Below are positions 1 through 8,199 of a stretch of DNA of 64,000 nt, one piece after another. Each line of letters opens with the position of its first letter. Position 1 is the first letter of the stretch. The position numbers and the translations under genes were made by a program. The DNA lies in the NCBI GenBank assembly GCA_019359285.1, contig JAHHHQ010000051.1:78407-142406 (forward strand), given 5' to 3'. The notes beneath the pieces are model-generated. The model was not told the DNA's origin. It saw nothing but the letters and a program-made list of their open reading frames with translations, and made no database searches. The DNA comes from Nodosilinea sp. WJT8-NPBG4. Lineage in GTDB: Bacteria > Cyanobacteriota > Cyanobacteriia > Phormidesmidales > Phormidesmidaceae.

Positions 1-211
1 CCAGGGGGCCAGGGTCTTCGCCTGCGGCGATCGCATCGTCAATAGCTTGAGCCTGCGATCGCGCCCTAGCTGCCGTCACCGCCGTAAAACAGTTGAGCGT
101 TGGATTGCGCAGGGAAATATCTGCCAGGGTTGCCTCCAACACAGTCACAGCAGATAGGCTCCCGGCTTTAATGGCAGCGGCCAGGGCCAGGGCATCGGGC
201 GGTTGGGTCAT
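1..211 (-). CDS. AtzE-type amidase (amidase signature family), N-terminal part only
   Basis: The gene runs off the left edge; only about the first 70 residues are visible (begins MTQPPDALALAAAIKAGSLS). This N-terminal pattern (LALAAAIKAGSLSAVTVLEATL...NPTLNCFTAV) is typical of the helical start of amidase-signature enzymes, which hydrolyse amide bonds using a Ser-Ser-Lys triad. The catalytic part lies outside the window, so activity cannot be judged. The start ATG overlaps the TGA of the AtzG-like gene just upstream (ATGA), which indicates translational coupling. The pairing of a DUF4089/AtzG small subunit with an AtzE amidase is known from the 1-carboxybiuret hydrolase of cyanuric acid degradation. 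The substrate of the cyanobacterial version is not known to me. It could also be a GatA-like amidase, but the AtzG neighbour favours AtzE. Confidence 0.75.
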   Translation of the reverse strand, partial: MTQPPDALALAAAIKAGSLSAVTVLEATLADISLRNPTLNCFTAVTAARARSQAQAIDDAIAAGEDPGPL

Positions 212-405
212 GGCTCAAAGATGGCGGCGCTTTCTACGGTGTCGGGTAGGGGAAATGTGAGGACGGGCTGGGCGATCGCAAAAATATGCTCCACATTCGC
301 CACCACCCCCGCCTTAATCTCCTCAGGAATATCCAGCCCTAGGGTTGCAGCCATCAGGTCTACATAGGCCGCCATATCGACAGAGTTTGAGGGCTCAGGT
401 GTCAT
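208..405 (-). CDS. AtzG-like small subunit (DUF4089 family)
   Basis: A protein of about 65 residues with the pattern 'aaYvdlmAatLGLdIPeEikagVvanvehIfaiAqpvltFPLPd', characteristic of DUF4089/AtzG proteins. In the AtzE-AtzG complex the small helical partner packs against the amidase and is needed for its stability, in the way GatC serves GatA. The ATG at 405 shares one base with the stop of the upstream dynamin-like gene (TGATG); a GTG three bases earlier is an alternative start. The stop overlaps the amidase start by four bases, so three genes are tightly chained. The assignment to the AtzG family is quite secure; the reaction served by the complex here is unknown. Confidence 0.75.
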   Translation of the reverse strand: MTPEPSNSVDMAAYVDLMAATLGLDIPEEIKAGVVANVEHIFAIAQPVLTFPLPDTVESAAIFEP

Positions 406-2153
406 CACCGCTTCTCTGCCCCTGCTTCACCCAGCACCTTAGAGCTAAACAACGCCGTCGCCTCCTGCTGAATCGCAGCGTATTGGTCAATCACCGGTTG
501 CACCGCCTCTTCCTCGCGCTCCACGTAGTCATAGAACTGGGTAAAGATGCGCTCCACTTCTTCGTAGATCAGCCCCAGTTTTTCGTTCAAGCGGCTGGCC
601 ACCTCCTGCTGGAAGCGAGCTTTCTCACTGTCTAGCGCCTGCTCAAACTTGGCCACAATGCGGTTGCGCTGCCAGAGAATGCCAACTGCCAGCACCACTA
701 CCCCCACCCCGGCAAAGGCAATGCCAATGGCGCTGAGAATGGCCTCGGCCACCGCAAACTCAAGGATGTGCAGAATGGTGCCCGCCACCGCCATAATTGC
801 ACCGCCAACAATTTCGTTGGCCATGTCGCCGGCCTGGGTAGATAGCACATCGCCTAGCCCCTGGTCGGCCATCAGATTCTTAACCTTCGCCATCACGCTC
901 TCGATCACCTCCTGGCGACGCTCCAGCACCTTGAGGGAAATGTGGCTGCTCTCAATGCGCTGGGTTTTAACGCTCTCCAGGTCTTGGTTGAGCCCGTCAA
1001 ACAGCTGGCGAATACCGTCAACAAAGTGCTGCGCGCCCTCATTTGAGGCTTCTTCTAGCGACTCGCGCAGGTCGCGGGCGCAGCGCTCCTGAAACTCGTC
1101 TATCCAGGCCTGCATTGACTCGTTATGGTTAAAGATGCCGACGAAGGAGCGCCGCATCACCATCATCACCGACAGGCTCTCGCGAAAGTCGCGCTTAATG
1201 CGAGCCGAGATAATCTCGTAGCGGGCCGCTAAGCGATCGGCCAGGGTGTTGATCTCGTAGCTCGATCGCCCCCTGCCTGCATCGATCTTGGAGCGAATGC
1301 TCTGGGATGTAGCGCGATCGGTCACCAGCTGCCGGCTCAGCGCATCCACATCGCCATTCAGCAGGTCAATGATCTGCTGGGTAGTCTGGCTCACCGATCG
1401 CAGCTTAATCTTGTAGCTCTCCCCCGACGACACCATCGCCTGAATGTATTGGCGCACCGGCTCAAAACCGCTGTTGGCCGTGTCACCCTCATTCTCTAAT
1501 GCTGCCGAGGTAGGGAAGATGATCGGGGCTTTGATCTGCTTCTGGTAGGCGTATTCCTTCACCCGATCGATGTTGGTTTGCAGATCGGCGGGGCGCAGCA
1601 GGTCGGCCTGCTGAAGAATGAACACCACCTTTTTGCGCCACTCAGCGCTGACAAAATCTAAAAAGTCCCACGCGCTCTTTTGGTAGGGGTTTTTGGCAAA
1701 CAGCACAAAAAACGTCAGGTCGCTATTGGGAATGTAGCGCTCGGTAATAATTTGGTGTTCGGCAACCACTGTGTTGGTGCCCGGCGTGTCCACAATCGAA
1801 ATGTCTTGCAGAATGGGGATGGGCCGCCCAATTTTGCGCAAGTTAGGCTCTACCTGTTCGACAAACTCTTGCTCAGCGTAGATAATCTGCTGAATCGAGT
1901 CGGTGCAAGGCTCAATATCGGTGGCGCACACCTCAGCGTCGAGCAGGGCGTTGACGAAGCTGCTCTTACCCGCTTTGACCTCGCCCACCACCACAAACAA
2001 AAATGGCTCGTTGATGTTGCGGCGCAGGCTGTGGGTGGTGCGCTGCAAGTTGGGGTTGTTGATGGTGGTGGCCAGGGCCTGCACGCGCTCTAGCAGGCGA
2101 TCGAGGTCGTCTCGATAGGCGTGGAGCTTTTTGTCGATGATTTGGCTGACCAC
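405..2153 (-). CDS. dynamin-like GTPase (bacterial dynamin-like protein)
   Basis: A 582-residue large GTPase. The G1 P-loop GEVKAGKSS is at residues 57-65, the G2 threonine lies in PCTDS near residue 84, and G3 DTPG is at 122-125. At the G4 position the sequence reads QQAD (181-184) instead of the usual N/T-K-x-D. The middle part (about 230-440) is long and helical, as in dynamin stalks. Residues about 455-515 are a hydrophobic, glycine-rich stretch (AVAGTILHILEFAVAEAILSAIGIAFAGVGVVVLAVGIL) that should insert in a membrane as in BDLP paddles. Bacterial dynamins bind and remodel or fuse lipid bilayers in a GTP-dependent way and have been linked to membrane repair and phage stress. The stop overlaps the start of the AtzG-like gene. 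A metal- or stress-specific role cannot be inferred. Confidence 0.85.
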   Translation of the reverse strand: MVSQIIDKKLHAYRDDLDRLLERVQALATTINNPNLQRTTHSLRRNINEPFLFVVVGEVKAGKSSFVNALLDAEVCATDIEPCTDSIQQIIYAEQEFVEQVEPNLRKIGRPIPILQDISIVDTPGTNTVVAEHQIITERYIPNSDLTFFVLFAKNPYQKSAWDFLDFVSAEWRKKVVFILQQADLLRPADLQTNIDRVKEYAYQKQIKAPIIFPTSAALENEGDTANSGFEPVRQYIQAMVSSGESYKIKLRSVSQTTQQIIDLLNGDVDALSRQLVTDRATSQSIRSKIDAGRGRSSYEINTLADRLAARYEIISARIKRDFRESLSVMMVMRRSFVGIFNHNESMQAWIDEFQERCARDLRESLEEASNEGAQHFVDGIRQLFDGLNQDLESVKTQRIESSHISLKVLERRQEVIESVMAKVKNLMADQGLGDVLSTQAGDMANEIVGGAIMAVAGTILHILEFAVAEAILSAIGIAFAGVGVVVLAVGILWQRNRIVAKFEQALDSEKARFQQEVASRLNEKLGLIYEEVERIFTQFYDYVEREEEAVQPVIDQYAAIQQEATALFSSKVLGEAGAEKR

Positions 2154-2285
2154 AGCATATCTCCTTAAACCTCGCTAGGCCGTGTTGGCCTACCTTGAGT
2201 ATCGCATGGCCAGAATTTTGGACTGTCTTCCGTTGGGGTGGCATTACGGTAGCATTGAGCACTATGCTTTGTGCTACTAACTCTT

Positions 2286-4415
2286 TTAACGCTTTCCTTC
2301 ATCCTTAATTCTCTTTTTCAAGCGCTTTAGTTCACCCTGAAGGACACGCAGCCTTGGGTGTTTGGGGCTTAGCAACCTATGAAAAACAGAAATTGCTTCT
2401 TCATATGCTTCAACTGCCTCTCTAGGCTGATGGCTTTTCTCATAAAGTTTTCCTAGAGTACAAGCCTGTTCCGCGTAATTAGTGCTTGCCGTCTTCTGAA
2501 GTCTACGCTGAATAGAAAGCCACTTTTCAAGTAAAAAAATAGCCTCTGGGAGCCTTTCTTGCTTTCGATAAAGACTTGCTAGCTTATTCAAGCTATTAGC
2601 GGTGTCAGGATGATTTTCTCCAAGCTGCTCTTCTCTAACTTTTAGAGCTCCAAGAAAAAGTGGTTCTGCCTCTTCATAACGCCCTAATGCTTGATAAAGG
2701 CTAGCTAAATCATTCAAGCTATTAGCGGTGTCAGGATGATTTTCCCCAAGCTGCTCTTCTCTAACTTTCAGAGCTCCAAGAAAAAGTGATTCCGCTTCTT
2801 CATAACGCCCTAATGCTTGACAAAGGCTAGCTAGATTATTCAAGCTATTAGCGGTGTCAGGATGATTTTCCCCAAGCTGCTCTTTATAGATTTTTAGAGC
2901 TTTGAGAAGAAGTGGCTCTGCCTCTTTGTAACGACCCAAGCTATGATAAAGACTAGACAAGTTATTCAAATTATTAGCGGTGGCAGGATGATTTTCCCCA
3001 AGCTGCTCTTTGTAGATTTTTAGAGCTTTGAGAAGAAGTGGCTCTACCTCTTTGTAACGACCCAATTCATAATAAAGGCTAGACAAATTATTCAAGCTAT
3101 CAGCGGTGGCAGGATGATTTTCCCCAAGCTGCTCTTTGTAGATTTTTAGAGCTTTGAGAAGAAGTGGCTCTACCTCTTTGTAACGACCCAATTCATAATA
3201 AAGGCTAGACAAATTATTCAAGCTATCAGCGGTGTCAGGATGATTTTTCCCAAGCTGCTCTCTGTGGATTTTTAGAGCTCTAAGAAAAAGTGGCTCCGCT
3301 TTTTTGTAACGCCCTAAATTTTGATAAAGACCTGCCAGATTACTTAAACCATTAGCAGTGTTATGATGATTTTCTCCAAGCTGCTCTTCGTGGATTTTTA
3401 GAGTTCTAAGAAAAAGTGGCTCCGCTTCTTTGTAACGCCCTAAATTTTGATAAAGGCTAGCTAGATTATTCAAACTACTAGCAGTGCTAGGATGATTTTC
3501 TCCAAGTTGCTCTTCGTGGATTTCTAGGGCCTTGAGAATAAGTGGCTCTGCCTCCTCATAACGTCCTGAAATTCGATAGAGGGTAGCTAGCTTACTCAAG
3601 CTATAAGCAGTATCAAGATGATTTTCTCCGAGCTGTTCTTCACTAATCTTTAAAGCTTCTTCTATAATAAGCCGTGCACTTTCAGAATTGCCCTGGCTGT
3701 TTACGCTGTTGCTAAGATCTCGTAGTAAAGCAGTCTTATAACGAGGATTCTCTAAATCCTCGTCCATGTAAATTTCTTTAGCCCGCCTAAGCAAGGACTC
3801 GGCTTCTTGGTAATTCGCGATGAGATCCTCGACCAAGCCGTTTAAGTGAAGTGAAAATCCTCGACCAAAAGAGCTAAGCCTACCCGCCTTTTCGTGCTCT
3901 GAAAATCTTTGAAGGGCGGCTTTTATAATATCGATTTGATGGTAAGTCCACCAATCGGTTGCACGATCAAGTAATCGTCCTGTTTGCCTAACCCCTTCAT
4001 TCAAGATTTCATGATAAGAAAACTCGACATCTTCTTCTACTGATTCTTTGAGTTCAAAAAAATAGTCTGCTGCTCGCTGAGACAGCAGTAAAAACTCTTC
4101 TTGTCGCTGTCTCCAAAGTCTGTCTAGTAAAACATTCCTTGTAAGCTCATGAATGTTGAACCCATGTCCTGAAAAATCTTCTACGAAAGTTAGTTCCTTT
4201 AAATCAGCATAAAGACTACCTGCATTACTCGCTAGTTCTGGCCTTAATGCTAACAAAACTTTTTCATCAAAGAAATGAGGAATTGCAGCAGCCCAAAGCA
4301 TAGAAACCAATGCGTCAGGCATCTGACTCATTTGAAGCTCCAGCAAGATCCACTGCCGATCTACTTCTGTCTCGGCGGACTGGACTTGCTTCAGTAAATC
4401 TTCTATGCTGACCAA
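2286..4415 (-). CDS. winged-helix plus kinesin-light-chain-type TPR protein (C-terminal half of a split STAND protein?)
   Basis: 709 residues. The N-terminal about 150 residues (ALVSMLWAAAIPHFFDEKVL...LKELTFVEDFSGHGFNIHELTRNVLLDRLW) look like the helical/winged-helix segment that follows the NTPase in STAND proteins, with the usual '(F/L)xxHeLtRnvL' pattern. After about residue 225 come roughly nine 42-residue TPRs of the kinesin light chain type (TAxSLNNLAxLYxxLGRYEEAEPLxLxALKI) and two divergent ones. There is no ATG: the only plausible start is a TTG inside the last codons of the upstream NTPase gene, without a Shine-Dalgarno sequence. The domain order NTPase, winged helix, TPR continues without a gap across this overlap in a -1 frame. 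I infer either a frameshifted single gene, a programmed frameshift, or a coupled pair. Composition is AT-rich compared with neighbours, suggesting transfer. Confidence 0.8.
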   Translation of the reverse strand: MVSIEDLLKQVQSAETEVDRQWILLELQMSQMPDALVSMLWAAAIPHFFDEKVLLALRPELASNAGSLYADLKELTFVEDFSGHGFNIHELTRNVLLDRLWRQRQEEFLLLSQRAADYFFELKESVEEDVEFSYHEILNEGVRQTGRLLDRATDWWTYHQIDIIKAALQRFSEHEKAGRLSSFGRGFSLHLNGLVEDLIANYQEAESLLRRAKEIYMDEDLENPRYKTALLRDLSNSVNSQGNSESARLIIEEALKISEEQLGENHLDTAYSLSKLATLYRISGRYEEAEPLILKALEIHEEQLGENHPSTASSLNNLASLYQNLGRYKEAEPLFLRTLKIHEEQLGENHHNTANGLSNLAGLYQNLGRYKKAEPLFLRALKIHREQLGKNHPDTADSLNNLSSLYYELGRYKEVEPLLLKALKIYKEQLGENHPATADSLNNLSSLYYELGRYKEVEPLLLKALKIYKEQLGENHPATANNLNNLSSLYHSLGRYKEAEPLLLKALKIYKEQLGENHPDTANSLNNLASLCQALGRYEEAESLFLGALKVREEQLGENHPDTANSLNDLASLYQALGRYEEAEPLFLGALKVREEQLGENHPDTANSLNKLASLYRKQERLPEAIFLLEKWLSIQRRLQKTASTNYAEQACTLGKLYEKSHQPREAVEAYEEAISVFHRLLSPKHPRLRVLQGELKRLKKRIKDEGKR
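2560..3720 (-). repeat. tandem 126-bp repeats encoding TPRs
   Basis: About nine tandem 126-bp units (42 codons each) inside the TPR gene. Two adjacent units, about 2976-3101 and 3102-3227, look identical over their whole length, and the units at about 2600-2850 are nearly so. Their near identity points to recent unit duplication or gene conversion, so the copy number may differ between strains and may be mis-assembled from short reads. Confidence 0.85.
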
Positions 4416-5173
4416 CGTTCTATTAGTAGCGACAGTGTTTGATGAGTATTTGCTGGATGGCCCTCAAAAGCTAGAGTGACAGCTTTAATTGCTTCTTCTG
4501 GTAAATCTGAATCTGAGCAGAACTTACACCAAGCTTGTATATCAACAATGGCGGTCAGCAAAAAGTGTTCACAATTATCACCCCAAACCGAATTGTTATA
4601 GTTGGGAACGCTCTGGCCTGCAATAACTGTCACGACATTTTTTACCCGCCGATCCACAGTTCTCAGCCACTTTGTTTCGATCCAAGCCTGAAGTGAATCG
4701 CTTGCCTCCTGATAGGTATCAAGTGATATTACTGTCCGATGCTCAAGGAGTGCTAAGTCATCAAAAAATGCTTGCTGAAGTTGCTCTAGCCGATAGTCTT
4801 GAGTTGCAAGATCAACATTTGAATTAATGGCTATTGATATAGTTTTCTCGGCTGCAATATCATTCTCAGAAAAGTCAACACCTCCCTGAACAAAAAACTT
4901 GACCTTCTCTAAAAAACGTGGGAAGTTTTCATGCCCTAAGTCGACTACAACTTCTGACAAAAAAGCGGCAATGCTATTTACGCCTTTGCAATCGAACGGT
5001 ACAAACTTAACTTCAGATGAACATTCATGTCTAAATCGGCTGAGAAGAGATGTTTTGCCCATTCCCGACACTCCTTCAATGAGCATGATGCGATATTCAT
5101 GATCGCCCACCGCCATTTTGAGGAATATATCGAGTTCTTTAGTGCGATTTGCTAGGTTACGCAGTCTTGGCAT
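4403..5173 (-). CDS. STAND-type P-loop NTPase
   Basis: 256 residues. Walker A is GVSGMGKTS (34-42) after the hydrophobic strand IMLIE. A Walker B-like strand reads VISLDTYQEA with Asp152; the '(h)4-D-T-(Y/F)-E/Q' form is common in NACHT/STAND NTPases. VVTVIAGQ at about residues 180-187 is a likely sensor-1 strand. The protein ends abruptly after what should be the small helical domain, in the ERWSA stop overlapping the TPR gene by 13 nt. STAND proteins are signal sensors that oligomerise on NTP binding, with TPRs acting as the sensing or inhibitory part; many serve in phage defence or programmed death, others in signalling. No separate effector domain is visible. The start ATG lies 9 nt after the stop of the small membrane protein gene, so the three are probably co-transcribed. 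Confidence 0.8.
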   Translation of the reverse strand: MPRLRNLANRTKELDIFLKMAVGDHEYRIMLIEGVSGMGKTSLLSRFRHECSSEVKFVPFDCKGVNSIAAFLSEVVVDLGHENFPRFLEKVKFFVQGGVDFSENDIAAEKTISIAINSNVDLATQDYRLEQLQQAFFDDLALLEHRTVISLDTYQEASDSLQAWIETKWLRTVDRRVKNVVTVIAGQSVPNYNNSVWGDNCEHFLLTAIVDIQAWCKFCSDSDLPEEAIKAVTLAFEGHPANTHQTLSLLIERWSA

Positions 5174-5182
5174 TGATTGGCT

Positions 5183-5512
5183 TTACTGATTTTGCTCGCG
5201 TTGGGTAGTGTCCGAAGGCTCATCGTACCCCAGGTCTAGGTTCTGCTTGCCGTCTACGTCGTTATCAGAAAAATCAGCGTCCCGCATCCGATATTGGCCC
5301 TCACCTCTTAGCTTATTGCCTTTGAATGTGACACTCACGGGCTTGTCGTCTCGAAGCTCTTCCTCAGTCTGCGCTTTGCCTTGCATCTTCGCCTGTATCG
5401 TTGTCTCACGCCCATTGACAGAAAATTCTGAAAGTCTGTCTCGATAAAGGAACAACAAGACAAGCACAACACTTGCAAAAATTACTGCGACTATAACGAC
5501 AGTTTTGTCCAT
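5183..5512 (-). CDS. small single-pass membrane protein linked to the STAND cassette
   Basis: 109 residues: an N-terminal transmembrane helix (about residues 4-24, VVIVAVIFASVVLVLLFLY), a short basic stretch, then a hydrophilic tail with a GNKLRGEGQYRMRDADFSDNDVDGKQNLDLG pattern. The regular spacing of Asn, Gly and Asp with alternating hydrophobics suggests a short beta-solenoid or beta-rich segment; this is inference. I do not recognise the family. It is the first gene of the AT-rich cassette, ends 9 nt before the NTPase start, and could anchor or inhibit the STAND protein at the membrane or be its effector. There is no clear Shine-Dalgarno sequence before the ATG. Confidence 0.6.
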   Translation of the reverse strand: MDKTVVIVAVIFASVVLVLLFLYRDRLSEFSVNGRETTIQAKMQGKAQTEEELRDDKPVSVTFKGNKLRGEGQYRMRDADFSDNDVDGKQNLDLGYDEPSDTTQREQNQ

Positions 5513-5854
5513 GCTTATATTTCAGCAGTTTTAGGTGAGGCCCCCACCATTATGGCTACCCAAGTCGTAATAGTGCAACAGTCGCTTGCGTTGCAACCGT
5601 TAGACAGCAGTAGTAGGGTGTGCTATCAACCTCCTGTAGCACGGATAAAAAGCTTCATCCCCTGGCGCAATTCGGTTGCTACTCTGGTTGTAGAAGTAGT
5701 GATACTCCCCGACGACTGGGTTGTGTGTGCGTCACAGCATGGGTTTTTCTGTTGAGCTCTATGGTGTATAGCTTCCCCAAAGACCAGCTCTCGCAAAGGG
5801 GACAGGTGCCTTCGCTATGCAAGCAAAGGCACCCGTTCCCTGAGAAGAAAAGAC
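5513..5854. other. intergenic region, 342 nt
   Basis: It lies upstream of the STAND cassette (minus strand) and downstream of the gene ending at 5855, so it should hold the cassette promoter near 5513-5600. I see no convincing promoter boxes. Short plus-strand open frames here lack recognisable features. It contains the hairpin listed at 5805-5833. Confidence 0.5.
5805..5833 (-). terminator. hairpin downstream of the gene ending at 5855
   Basis: GGTGCCTTCGC and GCAAAGGCACC pair over 11 positions (one wobble or mismatch) around a 7-nt loop, 22 nt past the stop of the minus-strand gene. No T-run follows, so it is either a weak terminator or a structural repeat. Confidence 0.4.
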
Positions 5855-6139
5855 CTACATGAGTTGTCGATCGCGCCTCAGCAGGCTAAACACCTCCCCT
5901 TGCTCTGGAGTAATCAAAATCCCCGATCGCGGGATCGTAATCAACTGGCTCCAGGTCATTTGGTCAGCATAGTTCAGCACATGTAGCTGGTTGATAGCCC
6001 CTCGCACCCCCTCCGGCGAGCCAATCACCAAATGGCGCAACCGCTCTCGCCCCGGCTGGGCTTCTGGGTTTGCAAGCAATAGCGGACTCGTCGCCTCCCG
6101 GTTCTGGGCAGACGACACCAAATATGGCAAACACAACAT
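5855..6139 (-). CDS. small conserved cyanobacterial protein of unknown function (HLLIGSPEAV-type)
   Basis: 94 residues from an ATG at 6139, preceded by AAGGA at a good distance; the open frame extends further upstream but that part is probably not translated. The core RERLRHLVIGSPEGVRGAINQLHVLNYADQMTWSQLI followed by ITPEQGEVFSLL matches a short family I recall from many cyanobacterial genomes, often in several copies per genome and without known function. The second copy in this window is at 58693-58998. It stands alone between repeats. The pattern '(R)HL.iGSpe.v..ti..LH.LgYa' suggests a small alpha/beta fold; nothing indicates catalysis. Confidence 0.6.
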   Translation of the reverse strand: MLCLPYLVSSAQNREATSPLLLANPEAQPGRERLRHLVIGSPEGVRGAINQLHVLNYADQMTWSQLITIPRSGILITPEQGEVFSLLRRDRQLM

Positions 6140-6625
6140 AATCGGGTTCCTTCCGAATGTAACGACGGGTAAGAAACCCAAAAACTTGGCCGCCCCAGAC
6201 ATGTACAGTTCAGGGCGGCCAGGTAAGATCACCTTAGCCTCCGAGACTGGTAGGTCAGTCGACGGGGTTAGCTGCTGGTTGGTGTTGACAGCACCTTCCA
6301 GTAGCGTTAGACCAAATTTTTGGGACGTTCAGACTGCACGCACACAGCCTTAGCTCAGTAATTTAGTCCAATCGCGCACCAGGCGCAAGTAAGAATTGTT
6401 ACCGTTGCCAGAAACTCTGAGTTTAGAAACCGGGTTTCTTGGCCTGGTTGTATTGAACCCTCTGCACACCCTGAGAAACCCGGTTTCTGGCTCCATATCC
6501 TTACTTTCGCTACCCATAAGGTTTATAGCCGACTCCAAAAGCTTCAAGTGCATGGATTATTCGGCAGGGTGAGAGCTATCCACGATTGACCAGCATTTAC
6601 CCAATCTGAAATTGAGGAAACACCT
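6140..6625. other. intergenic region, about 490 nt, with palindromic repeats
   Basis: It holds the probable promoter of the minus-strand gene starting at 6139, the two AGAAACC-type palindromes at 6425-6488 and the leader of the DUF4926 gene (GAGGAAACACCT before its ATG). The minus-strand open frame at 6350-6553 spans both palindromes and looks accidental. Confidence 0.5.
6425..6488. repeat. pair of inverted AGAAACCGGGTTTCT palindromes
   Basis: AGAAACCGGGTTTCT at 6425-6439 and its exact reverse complement AGAAACCCGGTTTCT at 6474-6488. Each unit is nearly self-complementary. This 15-mer is a widespread dispersed repeat of cyanobacterial intergenic regions, as I recall it; the pair could fold into single hairpins or one larger stem. 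Confidence 0.75.
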
Positions 6626-6877
6626 ATGGTAGACATTCAAGTTCACGACCTCGTAGCTCTCATAGAAGATACTACGGCTCAACGCTTCCCTAGAGGAGGC
6701 GAGATTCTCCTGCGTCGTGGTCAGGTTGGTACAGTAGTTGAGGAACTAAGCAATGGCGAAGCCTTCGAGATTGAATTTTCTCAATCTGATGGTCAGGCTT
6801 ACGCCATGCTTGCTGTTAAAGCCAATCAACTGATTCGCCTCTATTACGAACCCGTCGAACTAGCCGCTGCGGGTTAG
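6626..6877 (+). CDS. DUF4926 domain protein
   Basis: 83 residues with the DUF4926 pattern: VHDLVALIED...LRRGQVGTVVEELSNGEAFEIEFSQSDGQAYAMLAVKANQLIRL. This family of small SH3-like beta-barrel proteins is common in cyanobacteria and is sometimes found next to toxin-like genes; no partner is seen here, since both neighbours are on the other strand. GAGG precedes the ATG at a suitable distance. The family fit is good; the role is unknown. Confidence 0.7.
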   Translation: MVDIQVHDLVALIEDTTAQRFPRGGEILLRRGQVGTVVEELSNGEAFEIEFSQSDGQAYAMLAVKANQLIRLYYEPVELAAAG

Positions 6878-6904
6878 CTTCAACAGCAGTGACCAAGGCA
6901 GGCC

Positions 6905-8176
6905 TCAATCGTCGTCTTCAAACACGCTTTTGAAGAACTCGATAGTGTCTTTGAGCACTGCGATAAAGCTGTCGATTTCGGCTTTGGTGTTATAGAAATA
7001 GAGGCTGGCGCGAGCAGTGGAGTCTACCTCTAAAACACGGTGCAGCGGCTGGGTGCAGTGGTGGCCCGAGCGAATGGCAATGCCTGACTGATCCAGCAGC
7101 GTAGACAAGTCCTGCGCATGGACGCCCTCAACGGTGAACGTAGCCAGGGCAGCCCGTCCGCCACCATCGGCTTGGGGAAGCGGGCCGTAGAGCTTAACTT
7201 CCGGAATCGTCTGCATTTGCTGGTACAGATAGGCCGTCAACTCGTGCTCGTAGGCAGCGATGTTGTCCATGCCCAGGGTCGAGAGATAGTCTACGGCTGC
7301 CCCTAGGGCGATCGCCTCTGCGATCGCTGGAGTACCCGCCTCAAACTTATGGGGCAGCGCTGCGTAAGTGGAGTGGTCCAAAAATACATCGGCGATCATT
7401 TCGCCACCACCCATAAAGGGAGGCATAGCTTCCAGCACCTCCAGCTTGCCGTAGAGGAACCCGATGCCGGTAGGGGCACACATCTTGTGGCCAGAGGCCA
7501 CGAACCAGTCGCAGCCTAAGGCGGGCAGGTCGAGAGGCAGGTGAGGCGCGCTTTGGCAGCCGTCGATCAGCACCTTAGCCCCGTGGCGGTGGGCAAGGTC
7601 GATAATCTCTTCTACCGGGTTAATGCAGCCTAAGGTGTTTGAAACGTGGTTGACGGCCACCAGGCGGGTTTTGTCGTTGACCAGCTCACGGTATTGGTCC
7701 AGGTCAAAGGATTGGTCGGCGGTTAGCCCGACAAACTTGAGCACCGCTCCAGTGCGCTGAGCCACAAACTGCCAGGGCACCAGATTGCTGTGGTGCTCCA
7801 TCACCGAGAGAATGATTTCATCCCCTGCTTTTAGCGTGCTCATGCCCCAGGCGTAAGCAACTAGGTTGATGGCTTCGCTGGCATTGCGGGTAAACACAAT
7901 CTCGTCGCGGCTGGTGGCCTTCACAAAGGCCGCCACTTTATCTCTCGCGCCCTCGTAAGACTCAGTGGCCCGAGCGCTGAGGTTGTGCACCCCCCGATGC
8001 ACGTTGGCATTGTCGTTCTGGTAGTAGTGCTGTAGCGCATCGAGCACCGCCTTGGGCTTCTGCGAGGTGGCAGCGTTGTCAAGATAAACCAGCGGCTGAC
8101 CATTCACCTCCTGATGCAGAATCGGGAAGTCGGCACGAACCTTAGCGGCGAGGGTGAGTTCCTGAGCGACGGTCAT
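6905..8176 (-). CDS. sufS: cysteine desulfurase SufS
   Basis: 423 residues, usual length for group II desulfurases. It removes sulfur from L-cysteine, giving alanine and an enzyme persulfide that feeds the SufBCD scaffold. The PLP-binding lysine is Lys231 in ASGHKMCAPTGIGF, and the persulfide cysteine is Cys374 in RSGHHCTQPL. YLDNAATSQKP (31-41) and HRGVHNLSARAT (60-71) are the expected N-terminal motifs. It is the last gene of the minus-strand suf cluster; 135 nt containing a dispersed repeat separate it from sufD. A SufE partner is not in the window. Confidence 0.95.
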   Translation of the reverse strand: MTVAQELTLAAKVRADFPILHQEVNGQPLVYLDNAATSQKPKAVLDALQHYYQNDNANVHRGVHNLSARATESYEGARDKVAAFVKATSRDEIVFTRNASEAINLVAYAWGMSTLKAGDEIILSVMEHHSNLVPWQFVAQRTGAVLKFVGLTADQSFDLDQYRELVNDKTRLVAVNHVSNTLGCINPVEEIIDLAHRHGAKVLIDGCQSAPHLPLDLPALGCDWFVASGHKMCAPTGIGFLYGKLEVLEAMPPFMGGGEMIADVFLDHSTYAALPHKFEAGTPAIAEAIALGAAVDYLSTLGMDNIAAYEHELTAYLYQQMQTIPEVKLYGPLPQADGGGRAALATFTVEGVHAQDLSTLLDQSGIAIRSGHHCTQPLHRVLEVDSTARASLYFYNTKAEIDSFIAVLKDTIEFFKSVFEDDD

Positions 8177-8199
8177 AGGAGTGAGGGGTGAGGGGTGGA

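Noticed and set aside
5552..5862. Short plus-strand frames between the STAND cassette and the gene at 5855
   Set aside because: Overlap each other and a hairpin, no protein-like composition.
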